The notes below the pieces were generated by a model, which made no database searches, was not told the DNA's origin, and worked only from the letters and a program-made list of their open reading frames with translations. Of a stretch of 64,000 nucleotides of DNA, positions 52,373 through 60,086 are shown piece after piece (positions within the stretch are counted from its first letter, which is position 1; the number at the start of each line of letters is the position of its first letter). The DNA is from Trinickia diaoshuihuensis. Lineage in GTDB: Bacteria; Pseudomonadota; Gammaproteobacteria; Burkholderiales; Burkholderiaceae. A program made the position numbers and the translations under genes. Location of the stretch: NCBI RefSeq assembly GCF_003390925.1, contig NZ_QUBS01000026.1:1-64000 (forward strand). Direction: 5' to 3'.

Positions 52373-52530
52373 TCTTGACAGTACTGCTGCTGGGCGGCCT
52401 GCTTGTCAGCGTCTGAGGTATCAACGATCAGTCACGAGCTTTTTATAGATTTGCCAAACAGGATTGCGTTCGACGAGTTTGTTGCTCGGCGACGTTTGAG
52501 TTGATGATAATGTGACGCTGGAACCCAATC

Positions 52531-53046
52531 GTGACCCTCCCTTTCCGATGCATATCGATTCTGCTGCTGACCATGTCCGCCGCGCACGCAGCGGGGCTTT
52601 GCAAGGCGGAGGAGACGACAGTCTTCAGTTGCGAATTGAAGCAAAACCACAAGACGGTCTCGCTGTGCGCTTCGAAGAGCTTCACAGAGCAAGGCGGCTT
52701 CTTGCAGTACCGGTTCGGCCAGCCCAATAAGATTGAGTTGACGTATCCGCAAGAACTGAAAGGCTCCTTGGCGCGGTTCGGGTACGACGAGTATTCGCGC
52801 CCGGATCTGAGTACGTTCGTCGTCGGCTTCAACAACGGTGGCTATCGGTACGAGTTAATGGAAACCACCGAAGGTGGCTCCGACGACGGCACGACAACTC
52901 GCAAGCTCATCGTGACGTCGAAAGCGAAGAAGAGCGTCGAGCTCACGTGTCTCGACAATGAACGTACAGTGTCCGATATCACGACGCTCGGCGGCGTGCT
53001 CAAGTGCGATAAGGGGCACGAGATTATGGACGGGTCGTGTAATTGA
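52531..53046 (+). CDS. Exported small protein, likely immunity protein (family A, copy 2)
   Basis: 171 residues, GTG start. A signal peptide (FRCISILLLTMSAAHAAG) is followed by LCKAEETTVFSCELKQNH, VSLCASKSFTEQGGFLQYRF and a C-terminal Cys pair. The spacing FSC...SLC...LQYRF mirrors the protein at 49601, so the two are paralogues flanking the SH3-like pair. The gap of 158 bp before it holds no gene. Two immunity-like copies may protect against different effector variants, an inference from position. Confidence 0.7.
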   Translation: MTLPFRCISILLLTMSAAHAAGLCKAEETTVFSCELKQNHKTVSLCASKSFTEQGGFLQYRFGQPNKIELTYPQELKGSLARFGYDEYSRPDLSTFVVGFNNGGYRYELMETTEGGSDDGTTTRKLIVTSKAKKSVELTCLDNERTVSDITTLGGVLKCDKGHEIMDGSCN

Positions 53047-53098
53047 ACCTAGGGCGGCACCACAGAACACGATGGCAGGATTTGATGAGAGAAACGGA

Positions 53099-53506
53099 AT
53101 GAAAAAATGGGCGACGGTCGCCGTCACTTTGCTTGCTAGCACCGCCACCTTCGCCGCCGAATGCGGTGCCGCAAACGCGGGTGTGGGCCTCGACAGCGCA
53201 CAGGCGAGCCTGCGGTGCATCGAACGAGTCGAGGGTGTTAACGATAAGAAGCTGAACTCCTCGTATCGACTGCTGCTGAGCACTCTGAAGGACGACCCCG
53301 ACCAAGGGGCTTTCGCACGGAGTCACCTGGTGGCCGCGCAGCGCGCTTGGATTGCGTTCCGCGATTCGGAGTGCGAATTGAAAGGCGACTTGGCGGGCGG
53401 GGCGCCGCAATGGCGCGCGGTGAACCAAGCGCAATGCGTGTCTGACCTTACGGCCGACCGAGCCAATGAACTGGCGCGGTACGGCGATGCCGCCAAAGAT
53501 AACTAA
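53099..53506 (+). CDS. LprI-like (DUF1311) lysozyme-inhibitor family protein
   Basis: 135 residues. A signal peptide (MKKWATVAVTLLASTATFAA) precedes four Cys and the family pattern LDSAQASLRCIERV, LNSSYRLLLSTLKDD, VAAQRAWIAFRDSECEL and QCVSDLTADRANELAR. This matches the LprI/DUF1311 domain; LprI of Mycobacterium inhibits lysozyme. Behind a lysozyme-like type VI effector, a periplasmic inhibitor is a sensible immunity factor. A possible upstream ATG (53072) adds nine residues; I prefer 53099 because it leads straight into the signal peptide. Confidence 0.82.
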   Translation: MKKWATVAVTLLASTATFAAECGAANAGVGLDSAQASLRCIERVEGVNDKKLNSSYRLLLSTLKDDPDQGAFARSHLVAAQRAWIAFRDSECELKGDLAGGAPQWRAVNQAQCVSDLTADRANELARYGDAAKDN

Positions 53507-53560
53507 GCACGCCGTTGAAACTGATTTTCACCCAAACGTCGGCAGGCTAGAGCGCTATCC

Positions 53561-54247
53561 ATGAAACTGCCCATCTTCCTGTTTTGCCTCGTCGCGGGCT
53601 GTGACGCCGCGTTCCCTACCCACGCTCAGGAGCATGCCTCGACCTCGCTCGCTTTCGATTGTCCAGAAGAGGTGAGCCAGACGCCGAAGGGTCGCGCCTA
53701 CGAAGCGACGCTACTATCGCGGACCCATGGAATGGCATCGCGTCTGTCGGAACACCTGCTTCAATTGCACGTGGCCGGAAAGACCTTGTCGTTTCGTGAC
53801 ATACCGGGTGATCTCATCAATAACGTCGCCTATTCATTCTGCACGAGTCATGACGGCTACACGTTGATTCAATGGATCGATGGTGTCTCGTTTTCGGGCC
53901 AACTCATCGATGAGCGTACCGGAAAAATCTTGCCCGGCGGTCAGCTTGTATTGTTCTCCCCTGACCGCCGCGGATATTTCGCCGCACATCGTGAAGACGG
54001 TTCGCAGGGCGACTATTGGGCCATCTATTGGGCCGACGGTCGCCTCGCCTGGCAGCACATCGATTATTTCCAAATCGACGCACATGAACCGGATAACTAC
54101 ATACGTTTAGTGAACCCGGCATGGACTTCCCACGGCGAGCTCACGGCGAAAACGTACGAGGGCCATGGGGCACCGATCGCTAAGCTGATCAGGATCGACG
54201 GCAAGTGGTCATGGCGGCTCCTGCAACCGCCCCATGCCTCGCACTGA
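53561..54247 (+). CDS. Exported hypothetical protein, end of the immunity run
   Basis: 228 residues with a signal peptide (LPIFLFCLVAGCDAAFPTHAQ); VAGC could be a lipobox. The body is rich in aromatic residues (YWAIYWADGRLAWQHIDYF) and holds two further Cys. I do not recognise a family. It closes the plus-strand run behind the type VI effector, 54 bp after the LprI-like gene, so it may be a further immunity or wall-binding protein. The next gene, htrA-like, is on the other strand. Confidence 0.65.
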   Translation: MKLPIFLFCLVAGCDAAFPTHAQEHASTSLAFDCPEEVSQTPKGRAYEATLLSRTHGMASRLSEHLLQLHVAGKTLSFRDIPGDLINNVAYSFCTSHDGYTLIQWIDGVSFSGQLIDERTGKILPGGQLVLFSPDRRGYFAAHREDGSQGDYWAIYWADGRLAWQHIDYFQIDAHEPDNYIRLVNPAWTSHGELTAKTYEGHGAPIAKLIRIDGKWSWRLLQPPHASH

Positions 54248-54336
54248 TTGGTGCCGAACTAGCGCACGGCTCGGTGTCGGGAAGCGCTCATAACGCCCCT
54301 ACATCTCTTCCTTCCAGCCGCGCGCCGCCCCCATCC

Positions 54337-55863
54337 TTACCGCACCGCCAGCGAAACGAAATTCCTCGTGTCGTCTCGCTGAATCAAAAGCGCCACTTCC
54401 TTCCCCCCGCGTGCGATCGCTTTGTCCAGCGCCTCGGGCGTCGTCACAGGCTCGCTGTTGACCGACAAGACGATATCGCCCGCCTGAATTCCCGCATTCG
54501 CCGCGGCCCCCGTTACGGCATCGACGGCGACACCCGAAGGCAACTCTGCCGCTCGCCGCTCGCTCTCGCTCAATCCATGTACGCTCAACCCCAAGCGCGC
54601 GAGCGCCCCGGCTTCGGACGCCCCGGAAGATTGCGCGGTGTCGGCTCGCGCGGCGCTGACCGTGGTGTTGAGCGTCATCGGCTTCTTGTTGCGCACGATC
54701 GTCAGCGCCACCTTTGTGCCCGGCTGCAACGCCGCGACATAGTCCGTGAGATCCTCTTGGCGCTGAATCGCTTTGCCGTTGATATGCGTGACGATATCGC
54801 CCGGTTTTAGACCACCGGCAGCGGCGCCGTGCACGCCCGGCGACACGTCGGTGACGAGCGCACCCATCTCATGCGGCAAGCCGAAGGCGGCGGCGAGTCC
54901 GGGGTCGACGTCCTGCACGCGTACCCCCAAGCTGCCGCTCGCGAGTTTGCCTTGTCCTTGCAATTGGGCCCGCAATCTCACGGCGGCCTCGATCGGAATC
55001 GCAAGCGTCAAGTTTCGATAGCGACCGTTGTCCGAATAGACTTGGACGGTGATGCCGATCACGGTGCCGTTGCGATCGAGCACGGGCCCGCCCGAGTTGT
55101 CCGGTTCGGGCGCGATGTCGGTCTCGATGAAGGAAAACATGCTGCCGTCCGCCATCGTATGCGGCGTGACGCTGACGAGCCCGGACGCTGCCGCGTTTTG
55201 CGGACCGTCGGGCGCGCCGATCGCGAGCACGCGTTCGCCCACGCGCGCGCGAGACGAATCTCCCAGCCTCACGACGGGCAGCTTCATTGCGTGCTCGATC
55301 TGCAATAGCGCAACGTCGGTTTGTGGATCGACAGCGAGTACGTCCGCTTTAAACTGCCGCTTGTCTGTCAGCGTCACGGTCACTTGCTCGGCCCGGTTCA
55401 CGATATGGGCCGTCGTGACGATTACGCCGTCCGCGCTGACGATGAAACCCGAGCCGGTGCCCCATAAGATACGCGGGGCGTTCGCCAGGCCCGATTGCGC
55501 GGACGGCTGTCCCTGCGACGGCCCGCTTGCCGTTCGAACGAGCGCGAACAGCGGATCGTCCGGATCGAGACTGTCGAGCGCGGGAGCCGCGGTTTGCTGG
55601 TCCGATGGGGTGCTCGAGTCCGCCGGCGTCACGGTACTGATATTGACGACGGCCGGACCGTAGCGATCGACCATGGCCGCAAAGTCGATCTGCGCGGGAG
55701 GAGGCGCAGCCGAGGGGAGCGGGCGGGCGGCCTTCGCCGTGGCTGTTCCCGGATGAGCGGCGATCGCCGCCGCTTGAACGAATGCCGCGCCGCTCAGCAA
55801 AACAATCGTTGCTGTGGCGCGACGCACGGTTCGGGCCCTGGCCCTCGGAGTCTGGCTACGCAC
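54337..55863 (-). CDS. HtrA/DegP-family periplasmic serine protease
   Basis: 508 residues. An N-terminal signal (ATATIVLLSGAAFVQAAA) is followed by a linker, a trypsin-like domain and two PDZ domains (about 300-395 and 415-505). The catalytic triad reads His153 (VTTAHIVN), Asp183 (QTDVALLQ) and Ser257. The usual PGNSGGP around Ser appears as PDNSGGP, with Asp255 in place of Gly. The carboxylate-binding loop GSLGVRVQDVD starts PDZ1. It degrades or refolds damaged envelope proteins. No link to the neighbouring island is evident; it may be a general stress gene. No sigma-E promoter was identified. Confidence 0.92.
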   Translation of the reverse strand: MRSQTPRARARTVRRATATIVLLSGAAFVQAAAIAAHPGTATAKAARPLPSAAPPPAQIDFAAMVDRYGPAVVNISTVTPADSSTPSDQQTAAPALDSLDPDDPLFALVRTASGPSQGQPSAQSGLANAPRILWGTGSGFIVSADGVIVTTAHIVNRAEQVTVTLTDKRQFKADVLAVDPQTDVALLQIEHAMKLPVVRLGDSSRARVGERVLAIGAPDGPQNAAASGLVSVTPHTMADGSMFSFIETDIAPEPDNSGGPVLDRNGTVIGITVQVYSDNGRYRNLTLAIPIEAAVRLRAQLQGQGKLASGSLGVRVQDVDPGLAAAFGLPHEMGALVTDVSPGVHGAAAGGLKPGDIVTHINGKAIQRQEDLTDYVAALQPGTKVALTIVRNKKPMTLNTTVSAARADTAQSSGASEAGALARLGLSVHGLSESERRAAELPSGVAVDAVTGAAANAGIQAGDIVLSVNSEPVTTPEALDKAIARGGKEVALLIQRDDTRNFVSLAVR

Positions 55864-56304
55864 GGCTTACCCCCTTCAATGGTTGTCATTGCGGGGCCGC
55901 GCGGAATGTTCTTGTTGAGTGCTCTTGTGCTACGTCGGTCACCCGTGCATCGATTGTCACGCGCGCGGGACGGTTCGGCTGTGACCGAGCGCACCATACG
56001 CATGACAACCTAGACATGGGGCCGCCTTCGCTCGATCGAATTAGAAGGTTTGACTGCCGTCAATTGGCGCGAACTTATGAAAGCGTTCGCTCGATCACGC
56101 GATGGCAATTGGAGTAGCATCGTATGAACGATTCAATGCGTTGCCGTGGGGGCACCGATCGATGAGCGAATCGCCCGAATCCGTGAATCATGCGCCGAGC
56201 GCCGCGGTGCCGATCCCGATCGGAGAGCCGCTTGCGTGGCTTGTTCGATTGTTTAAGCGCGAGTTCGCTTTAACCGGTATGCGCACGGTGATCGGTAGGC
56301 GAGG
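55864..56304. other. Intergenic region between htrA-like and aidA-like genes
   Basis: About 440 bp. It holds the minus-strand htrA promoter area and one weak plus-strand frame, 56162-56308 (48 codons, starting MSESPESVNHAP), whose stop overlaps the aidA stop by 4 bp. No ribosome site or known family supports that frame, so I leave it uncalled. Confidence 0.4.
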
Positions 56305-56871
56305 TTAGAGGTTCACGCTCGGCCGTTGGATGTTACCGCCGTAAATCGTTACCGACGGATCCCAATAAAAGTATCCCTGGATATTCAACGCGGCGCCGCG
56401 CGCGCCCTTGGCGAGGTAAAACCAGACTTGATAGCGCTCCATACCCGAGCCTGTCACATGACAATCGACACGGTAGCTGAGCGTACGCGAGCCGTCGCCG
56501 TCATGGGGATCGACCGTGCCGTCGGCTTGTAAGCGCGGGAGGGCGCGCCAAGCGCGCGCGAGCCTCGGCTCCGCGGCGGCCGTGGTCGGCAATCCCGCGA
56601 ATCGCTGAAGTTTATAGATGACGGCGTGCTCCGCGCCGTTCCCCGGAAACGAAACCGTACGCCAGCGCATGATGTCCCCCGCGAAGGCGGTCAGTGCCAG
56701 ATCGGCGGTGGCTTGCGTCGCCAGATCTGGCACGTTCCGCGTTGCCGCAATCAAACAAGCATCGTCATGGTCGACCGCGGTCGGCGCATTCGGATTGCGG
56801 CTGACATTGCGATATTTTTCGTTCAAAGCTTGTATATCGAACACGATCGCGACATCGATTATTGTATTCAT
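56305..56871 (-). CDS. AidA/PixA-family inclusion-body protein
   Basis: 188 residues. It starts MNTIIDVAIVFDIQALNEKY and continues with RNPNAPTAVDHDDACLIAA, DIMRWRTVSF, VIYKLQRF and YQVWFYLAKG, the pattern of the PixA/AidA family. Founding members are PixA of Xenorhabdus, which forms cytoplasmic crystals, and AidA of Burkholderia, linked to quorum sensing and slow killing of nematodes. GGAGA lies upstream of the ATG; the longer frame to 56943 has no such site. It lies 172 bp downstream of the YcaO gene on the same strand and may be co-expressed with it. Confidence 0.83.
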   Translation of the reverse strand: MNTIIDVAIVFDIQALNEKYRNVSRNPNAPTAVDHDDACLIAATRNVPDLATQATADLALTAFAGDIMRWRTVSFPGNGAEHAVIYKLQRFAGLPTTAAAEPRLARAWRALPRLQADGTVDPHDGDGSRTLSYRVDCHVTGSGMERYQVWFYLAKGARGAALNIQGYFYWDPSVTIYGGNIQRPSVNL

Positions 56872-57043
56872 TGTGCGGTCTCCGTCGCGCCTTCCCCGTA
56901 GCAAGGCCGCACGTCCGACGCCTGGGCGAACCGACGCGCACACCGGCCGCTTCGGTCATCGAACGTGCTGCCTCCTGAAACACACGATATGGCAACGCGG
57001 AAACAAACGCGATTACAGTCGATTACACCGTGGCGCGGGCGCG

Positions 57044-59281
57044 TCACAGGAACAACAGCGCGCGGTTCAGCTCGGTTTCCTCGCGCGGCCGAGCGAGCCA
57101 GCCCTGCTTGACCGGGACCTCGTAGAGTCGCCGCGCCCCGAAACGCGGCCAGAAGTGGCACAAGCCCGGCACGATCGTTTGCACGACGTCCAAGCCGATG
57201 TCGGGGCGCGTTTTGTTCACGACGAGCGCGTCCATACTCAGCGCGGCAAAGCGGGCAACGCAAAGTTCGACATCCTCGCGCAGGTCGATGCCGCCCAGCG
57301 CCGGCCACGTCGTTGCATCGGTCCAAGCGGCGTCGGCGGCGGGGTAGAGGAAGCGATCGGACGATAGCTTGTCGCGGTCCCACGGCGGCGGGGCCTTGGC
57401 ATCGACGTCGAGCAACTGATTGACTTCCGTCAGCGCCCGTTGCAGCGCGATGGAAGGATCGAGGTGGCAACCGAAACCGATCGAAAACCGTTCGTTTCCG
57501 GCGTCGCAAGCCAGGGCCGCGAACGTCGGGATACGGAGATCGTGCGTGATGTCGATCGCCCAGAGCCGCCATCCCATCGACTCGTATTCCCGGCACAGCG
57601 CGTCGAAATAGGGATCATGGAAACTCGCGATGTCGACGCCGGGCCTCTCCAATTGGTTGTACCACCAGATCGCCACGGCATCGCGCTCCACGAGTTCGAG
57701 CAATCCTTGCAACACGGCTTCTTCGAAGCAACTGCCCGCCGCACTGCCGTTGGGATTGTGTACGCACACATTGGCATCTGCGTGGGCATCGGGCGTTTCG
57801 GAGAAGCAATAGCTCAGCGGCACGAGCCGCTTGCCGCCGCCGGCAATCGACCATGCCGGCGTCCAGTCGATCACCGCGTCGGCGCTGAAGCGTTGCGGGA
57901 CTCGCTTGCGTACGTCATCGGTCGCGGCATTGATCACCTCGCGCGCGTCGAATTGGCGTTCGCTGAATTGCTGCAGCGCGTTGGGATCGATCGGTTCTCC
58001 CGCCGGCGAGGAGCTTGCCGTCAGTTGCCGCAGGCTGCCTCGGACGGTCGCTTCGTCCCCTTGATAGACGCCGCTGAATCGTTCGAGCGCTTCGCAAAGC
58101 GCACTGGCGCGCGCTTGCGTTTCCGTGGCGCCCTTGCCGGAGCAGATGCGGTCGAAGCGATTGGCGCTTCGACCGGGCGAGCGCGGGCAGACGACGTAAC
58201 CGGCGACATAGACGTAGCGCGATCCGGCATGGCGCCCGGGCATGGGATGCGAATAGGCGATGGCTCCGGTCAACGGAGATACGAAGTGGCGGTATCGTTC
58301 GAAAGCCGTCTGCGCGTCGGCGATCCGATAGCCGCCGAGGCGCCGGGCTACGGTGGGCGCCGGCGACAGCGCTCGCGGTTCGAAGGCCTGCTCGCGCATC
58401 AACGAAGGGTTGCCGCAATATGGGCACTGCGGGCGCTTGATCAGGCGGTGCCAAGCCGTCTCGAAGCTGTCCGTGCGAACGGATAGCACGTGGTTGCCGG
58501 CACGCGCACGCTTCTTTGGATCGACGGCGAGTCGTTCGAGGAACGTGGCGACGAACGCGGCCATCGTGCGCAAACTCGCGGCGCTATAAACAACAGGCAT
58601 GCGGGCCGCGCGTTCGCCATGACGCCGTGCCAGCAGCGATTGAACCGGCCGGTTCAACCCGATCCAATAGCGGACGCAGGCGATGCAGGGAGCGTCGGCG
58701 TCGCCGCCGGTCCCCAGCAGCGGACCGATGCAAGCTTGCACTCCAGTAGGGTTCACGAGCAGCAAGCGGGCGCCGCGCGCGGCGGCCCGTTCGGCCGCGA
58801 TCGGCAGTTCGGGGTGCGTGTAGCTGTCGCACAGCGCAATGACGAGCGGCGAACCGTCGGCGAGTTCGATACCGCACGCGCGCAGGGCCTCGATTTGCGG
58901 CAAGGGATCGACGCCGTAGGCTTCGACGTGTACAGACAGGCTTTGCACCGCCGCGTTCGCCCGGTCGCCGTCGAGCCCCGAGCGTTCGTAATAGCCTCGC
59001 GCGGGATCGCGCCCATCGGGTTCGTCCGCGCGCAAGTACCCGCGCTCGAGAAAATGATCGAGCGCACGCAGGATTTCCCAGTCGGAAAAACGCGGTGATA
59101 AAGCCGCGACGATTTGCCCGATCGAGCGCGCGTCGCGCAAGCACGCGGCCAATGCCGGGAAAATCGCGCCGTTCAATACGGAGCGTTTGAACTCGTCGAC
59201 GATGTAAAGGGTATCCGGGCCGTCATCGAGCAGCAGCAAGTGCGGCTTGAAACGCACCTTGCGGGAAAGATCGTCGAGCAT
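57044..59281 (-). CDS. TOMM cyclodehydratase, fused E1-like leader-binding and YcaO domains
   Basis: 745 residues. The N-terminal ~330 form the E1-like, leader-binding (C-protein) part, with a winged-helix-like start and two CxxC pairs (Cys199/202 in CIAC, Cys286/289 in CPYC) that would hold zinc. The C-terminal part is YcaO: SGKGATETQARASALCEALE (381-400) and EAVLQGLLELVERDAVAIWW (521-540) hold the ATP-binding acidic residues. It would convert Cys, Ser or Thr of the precursors to azolines using ATP. The end reads ELNRALLFL, lacking the common PxPxP tail. It follows the second precursor gene by 96 bp. No dehydrogenase gene is visible. Confidence 0.9.
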   Translation of the reverse strand: MLDDLSRKVRFKPHLLLLDDGPDTLYIVDEFKRSVLNGAIFPALAACLRDARSIGQIVAALSPRFSDWEILRALDHFLERGYLRADEPDGRDPARGYYERSGLDGDRANAAVQSLSVHVEAYGVDPLPQIEALRACGIELADGSPLVIALCDSYTHPELPIAAERAAARGARLLLVNPTGVQACIGPLLGTGGDADAPCIACVRYWIGLNRPVQSLLARRHGERAARMPVVYSAASLRTMAAFVATFLERLAVDPKKRARAGNHVLSVRTDSFETAWHRLIKRPQCPYCGNPSLMREQAFEPRALSPAPTVARRLGGYRIADAQTAFERYRHFVSPLTGAIAYSHPMPGRHAGSRYVYVAGYVVCPRSPGRSANRFDRICSGKGATETQARASALCEALERFSGVYQGDEATVRGSLRQLTASSSPAGEPIDPNALQQFSERQFDAREVINAATDDVRKRVPQRFSADAVIDWTPAWSIAGGGKRLVPLSYCFSETPDAHADANVCVHNPNGSAAGSCFEEAVLQGLLELVERDAVAIWWYNQLERPGVDIASFHDPYFDALCREYESMGWRLWAIDITHDLRIPTFAALACDAGNERFSIGFGCHLDPSIALQRALTEVNQLLDVDAKAPPPWDRDKLSSDRFLYPAADAAWTDATTWPALGGIDLREDVELCVARFAALSMDALVVNKTRPDIGLDVVQTIVPGLCHFWPRFGARRLYEVPVKQGWLARPREETELNRALLFL

Positions 59282-59323
59282 GCGCTGCGCCTGTTTTGAG
59301 CGCGCCTCGCGCGCGGGTGTGGT

Positions 59324-59359
59324 GCTCGCGCCGCGCCGAACGCGGGCGGCGGCGCGAGC
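59324..59359 (-). promoter_or_regulatory. Intercistronic hairpin between precursor and cyclodehydratase genes
   Basis: The arms GCTCGCGCCGC (59324-59334) and GCGGCGCGAGC (59349-59359) pair perfectly over 11 bp with a 14-nt loop. No T-run follows. In RiPP operons such a hairpin after the precursor gene often stabilises the precursor message or lowers downstream expression. Confidence 0.55.
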
Positions 59360-59377
59360 ATGCCGCCTTGCCGTGCG

Positions 59378-59731
59378 CTAGCAGCAGGTGAACAAATACG
59401 CGGGTCCAGCGTCATTGTAGGCAGCGAGCGCGATCGGCTCCTCGACGATATCCGAGGGGCGTGTCGGTATGCCGAAGGTCAACGTATGAGGCGGTAGCGA
59501 CCAGGTGCGCGTCTTTGGATTCCAGCCGTACTCGGGGCTGGGCTCTTTGACAGTTAGGTCCACGAGCCACGGCGCTTCGTAGCCGAGGTAGCGTCCGAGC
59601 GCATCCGGCGCATCGGTCAGCAGCGCCTGTTTGAATTCGGGATCGCGCCACGCCAAGGCAATCGCGCGTAGATAAACCTCTTGCAGTTCGAGCAAGGATT
59701 CGAAGCTGGGGATGCCGTTGTTCGCTGCCAT
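59378..59731 (-). CDS. TOMM precursor peptide 2 (nitrile-hydratase-leader type), core ending in Cys-Cys
   Basis: 117 residues. The leader shows the NHLP helix pattern (ESLLELQEVYLRAIALAWRD, then EFKQALLTDAPDALGRYLGY), which resembles the alpha subunit of nitrile hydratase. I believe this is the BMA_0021/BMA_0022 family. After EEPIALAAYN the tail is DAGPAYLFTCC, giving one Thr and two Cys that the YcaO enzyme could cyclise. CGGAG lies 7 nt before the ATG. It is 1 bp from the sister precursor gene, with which it shares the leader layout and the ALAAYN element. Confidence 0.88.
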   Translation of the reverse strand: MAANNGIPSFESLLELQEVYLRAIALAWRDPEFKQALLTDAPDALGRYLGYEAPWLVDLTVKEPSPEYGWNPKTRTWSLPPHTLTFGIPTRPSDIVEEPIALAAYNDAGPAYLFTCC

Positions 59732-59732
59732 G

Positions 59733-60086
59733 TCAACGCTCCGTGGCTGAGATGGGATTGAGGTGTTTGGCGTTGTATGCGGCGAGCGCGACCGTCATCT
59801 GATCGGGTGCCGGCGCCGGCGGTAAAACCAGTTCGAGCGCATTGAGCTGATTGGTTTTCCAGCCGCCTGTCAAATCGGGCAGCCAAGTCGAGGTATTGTT
59901 GTTCACCTTTAGATTGACTTGGGCGGGGTATTCGTAGCCGAATTGGTCTTTGAGCGCTTGCTTGGGGTCTTTGCGCAGTTCGCCTAGAAAATCCGCATCG
60001 CGCCAGGCGAGGGCAATCGCTTCGATGATGACGGCTCGAAACTCAAGAAACTGATCGTAGGACGGCAATATCGTCGATGTGGTCAT
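59733..60086 (-). CDS. TOMM precursor peptide 1 (nitrile-hydratase-leader type), core without Cys
   Basis: 117 residues, the same length as its neighbour. Leader stretches are YDQFLEFRAVIIEAIALAWRD and ELRKDPKQALKDQFGYEYP. After the shared VALAAYN the tail is AKHLNPISATER, with one Ser and one Thr but no Cys, so it can be modified only at hydroxyl residues or may serve a different role. The ATG overlaps the kinase stop by one base (TAATG) and GGAGAAG lies upstream, so it is coupled to the kinase gene. Divergent tails on a conserved leader are typical of tandem RiPP precursors. Confidence 0.87.
   Translation of the reverse strand: MTTSTILPSYDQFLEFRAVIIEAIALAWRDADFLGELRKDPKQALKDQFGYEYPAQVNLKVNNNTSTWLPDLTGGWKTNQLNALELVLPPAPAPDQMTVALAAYNAKHLNPISATER

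Noticed and set aside
56162..56308. 48-codon plus-strand frame starting MSESPESV
   Set aside because: No ribosome site, no family, and its end overlaps the aidA stop; support is too weak.
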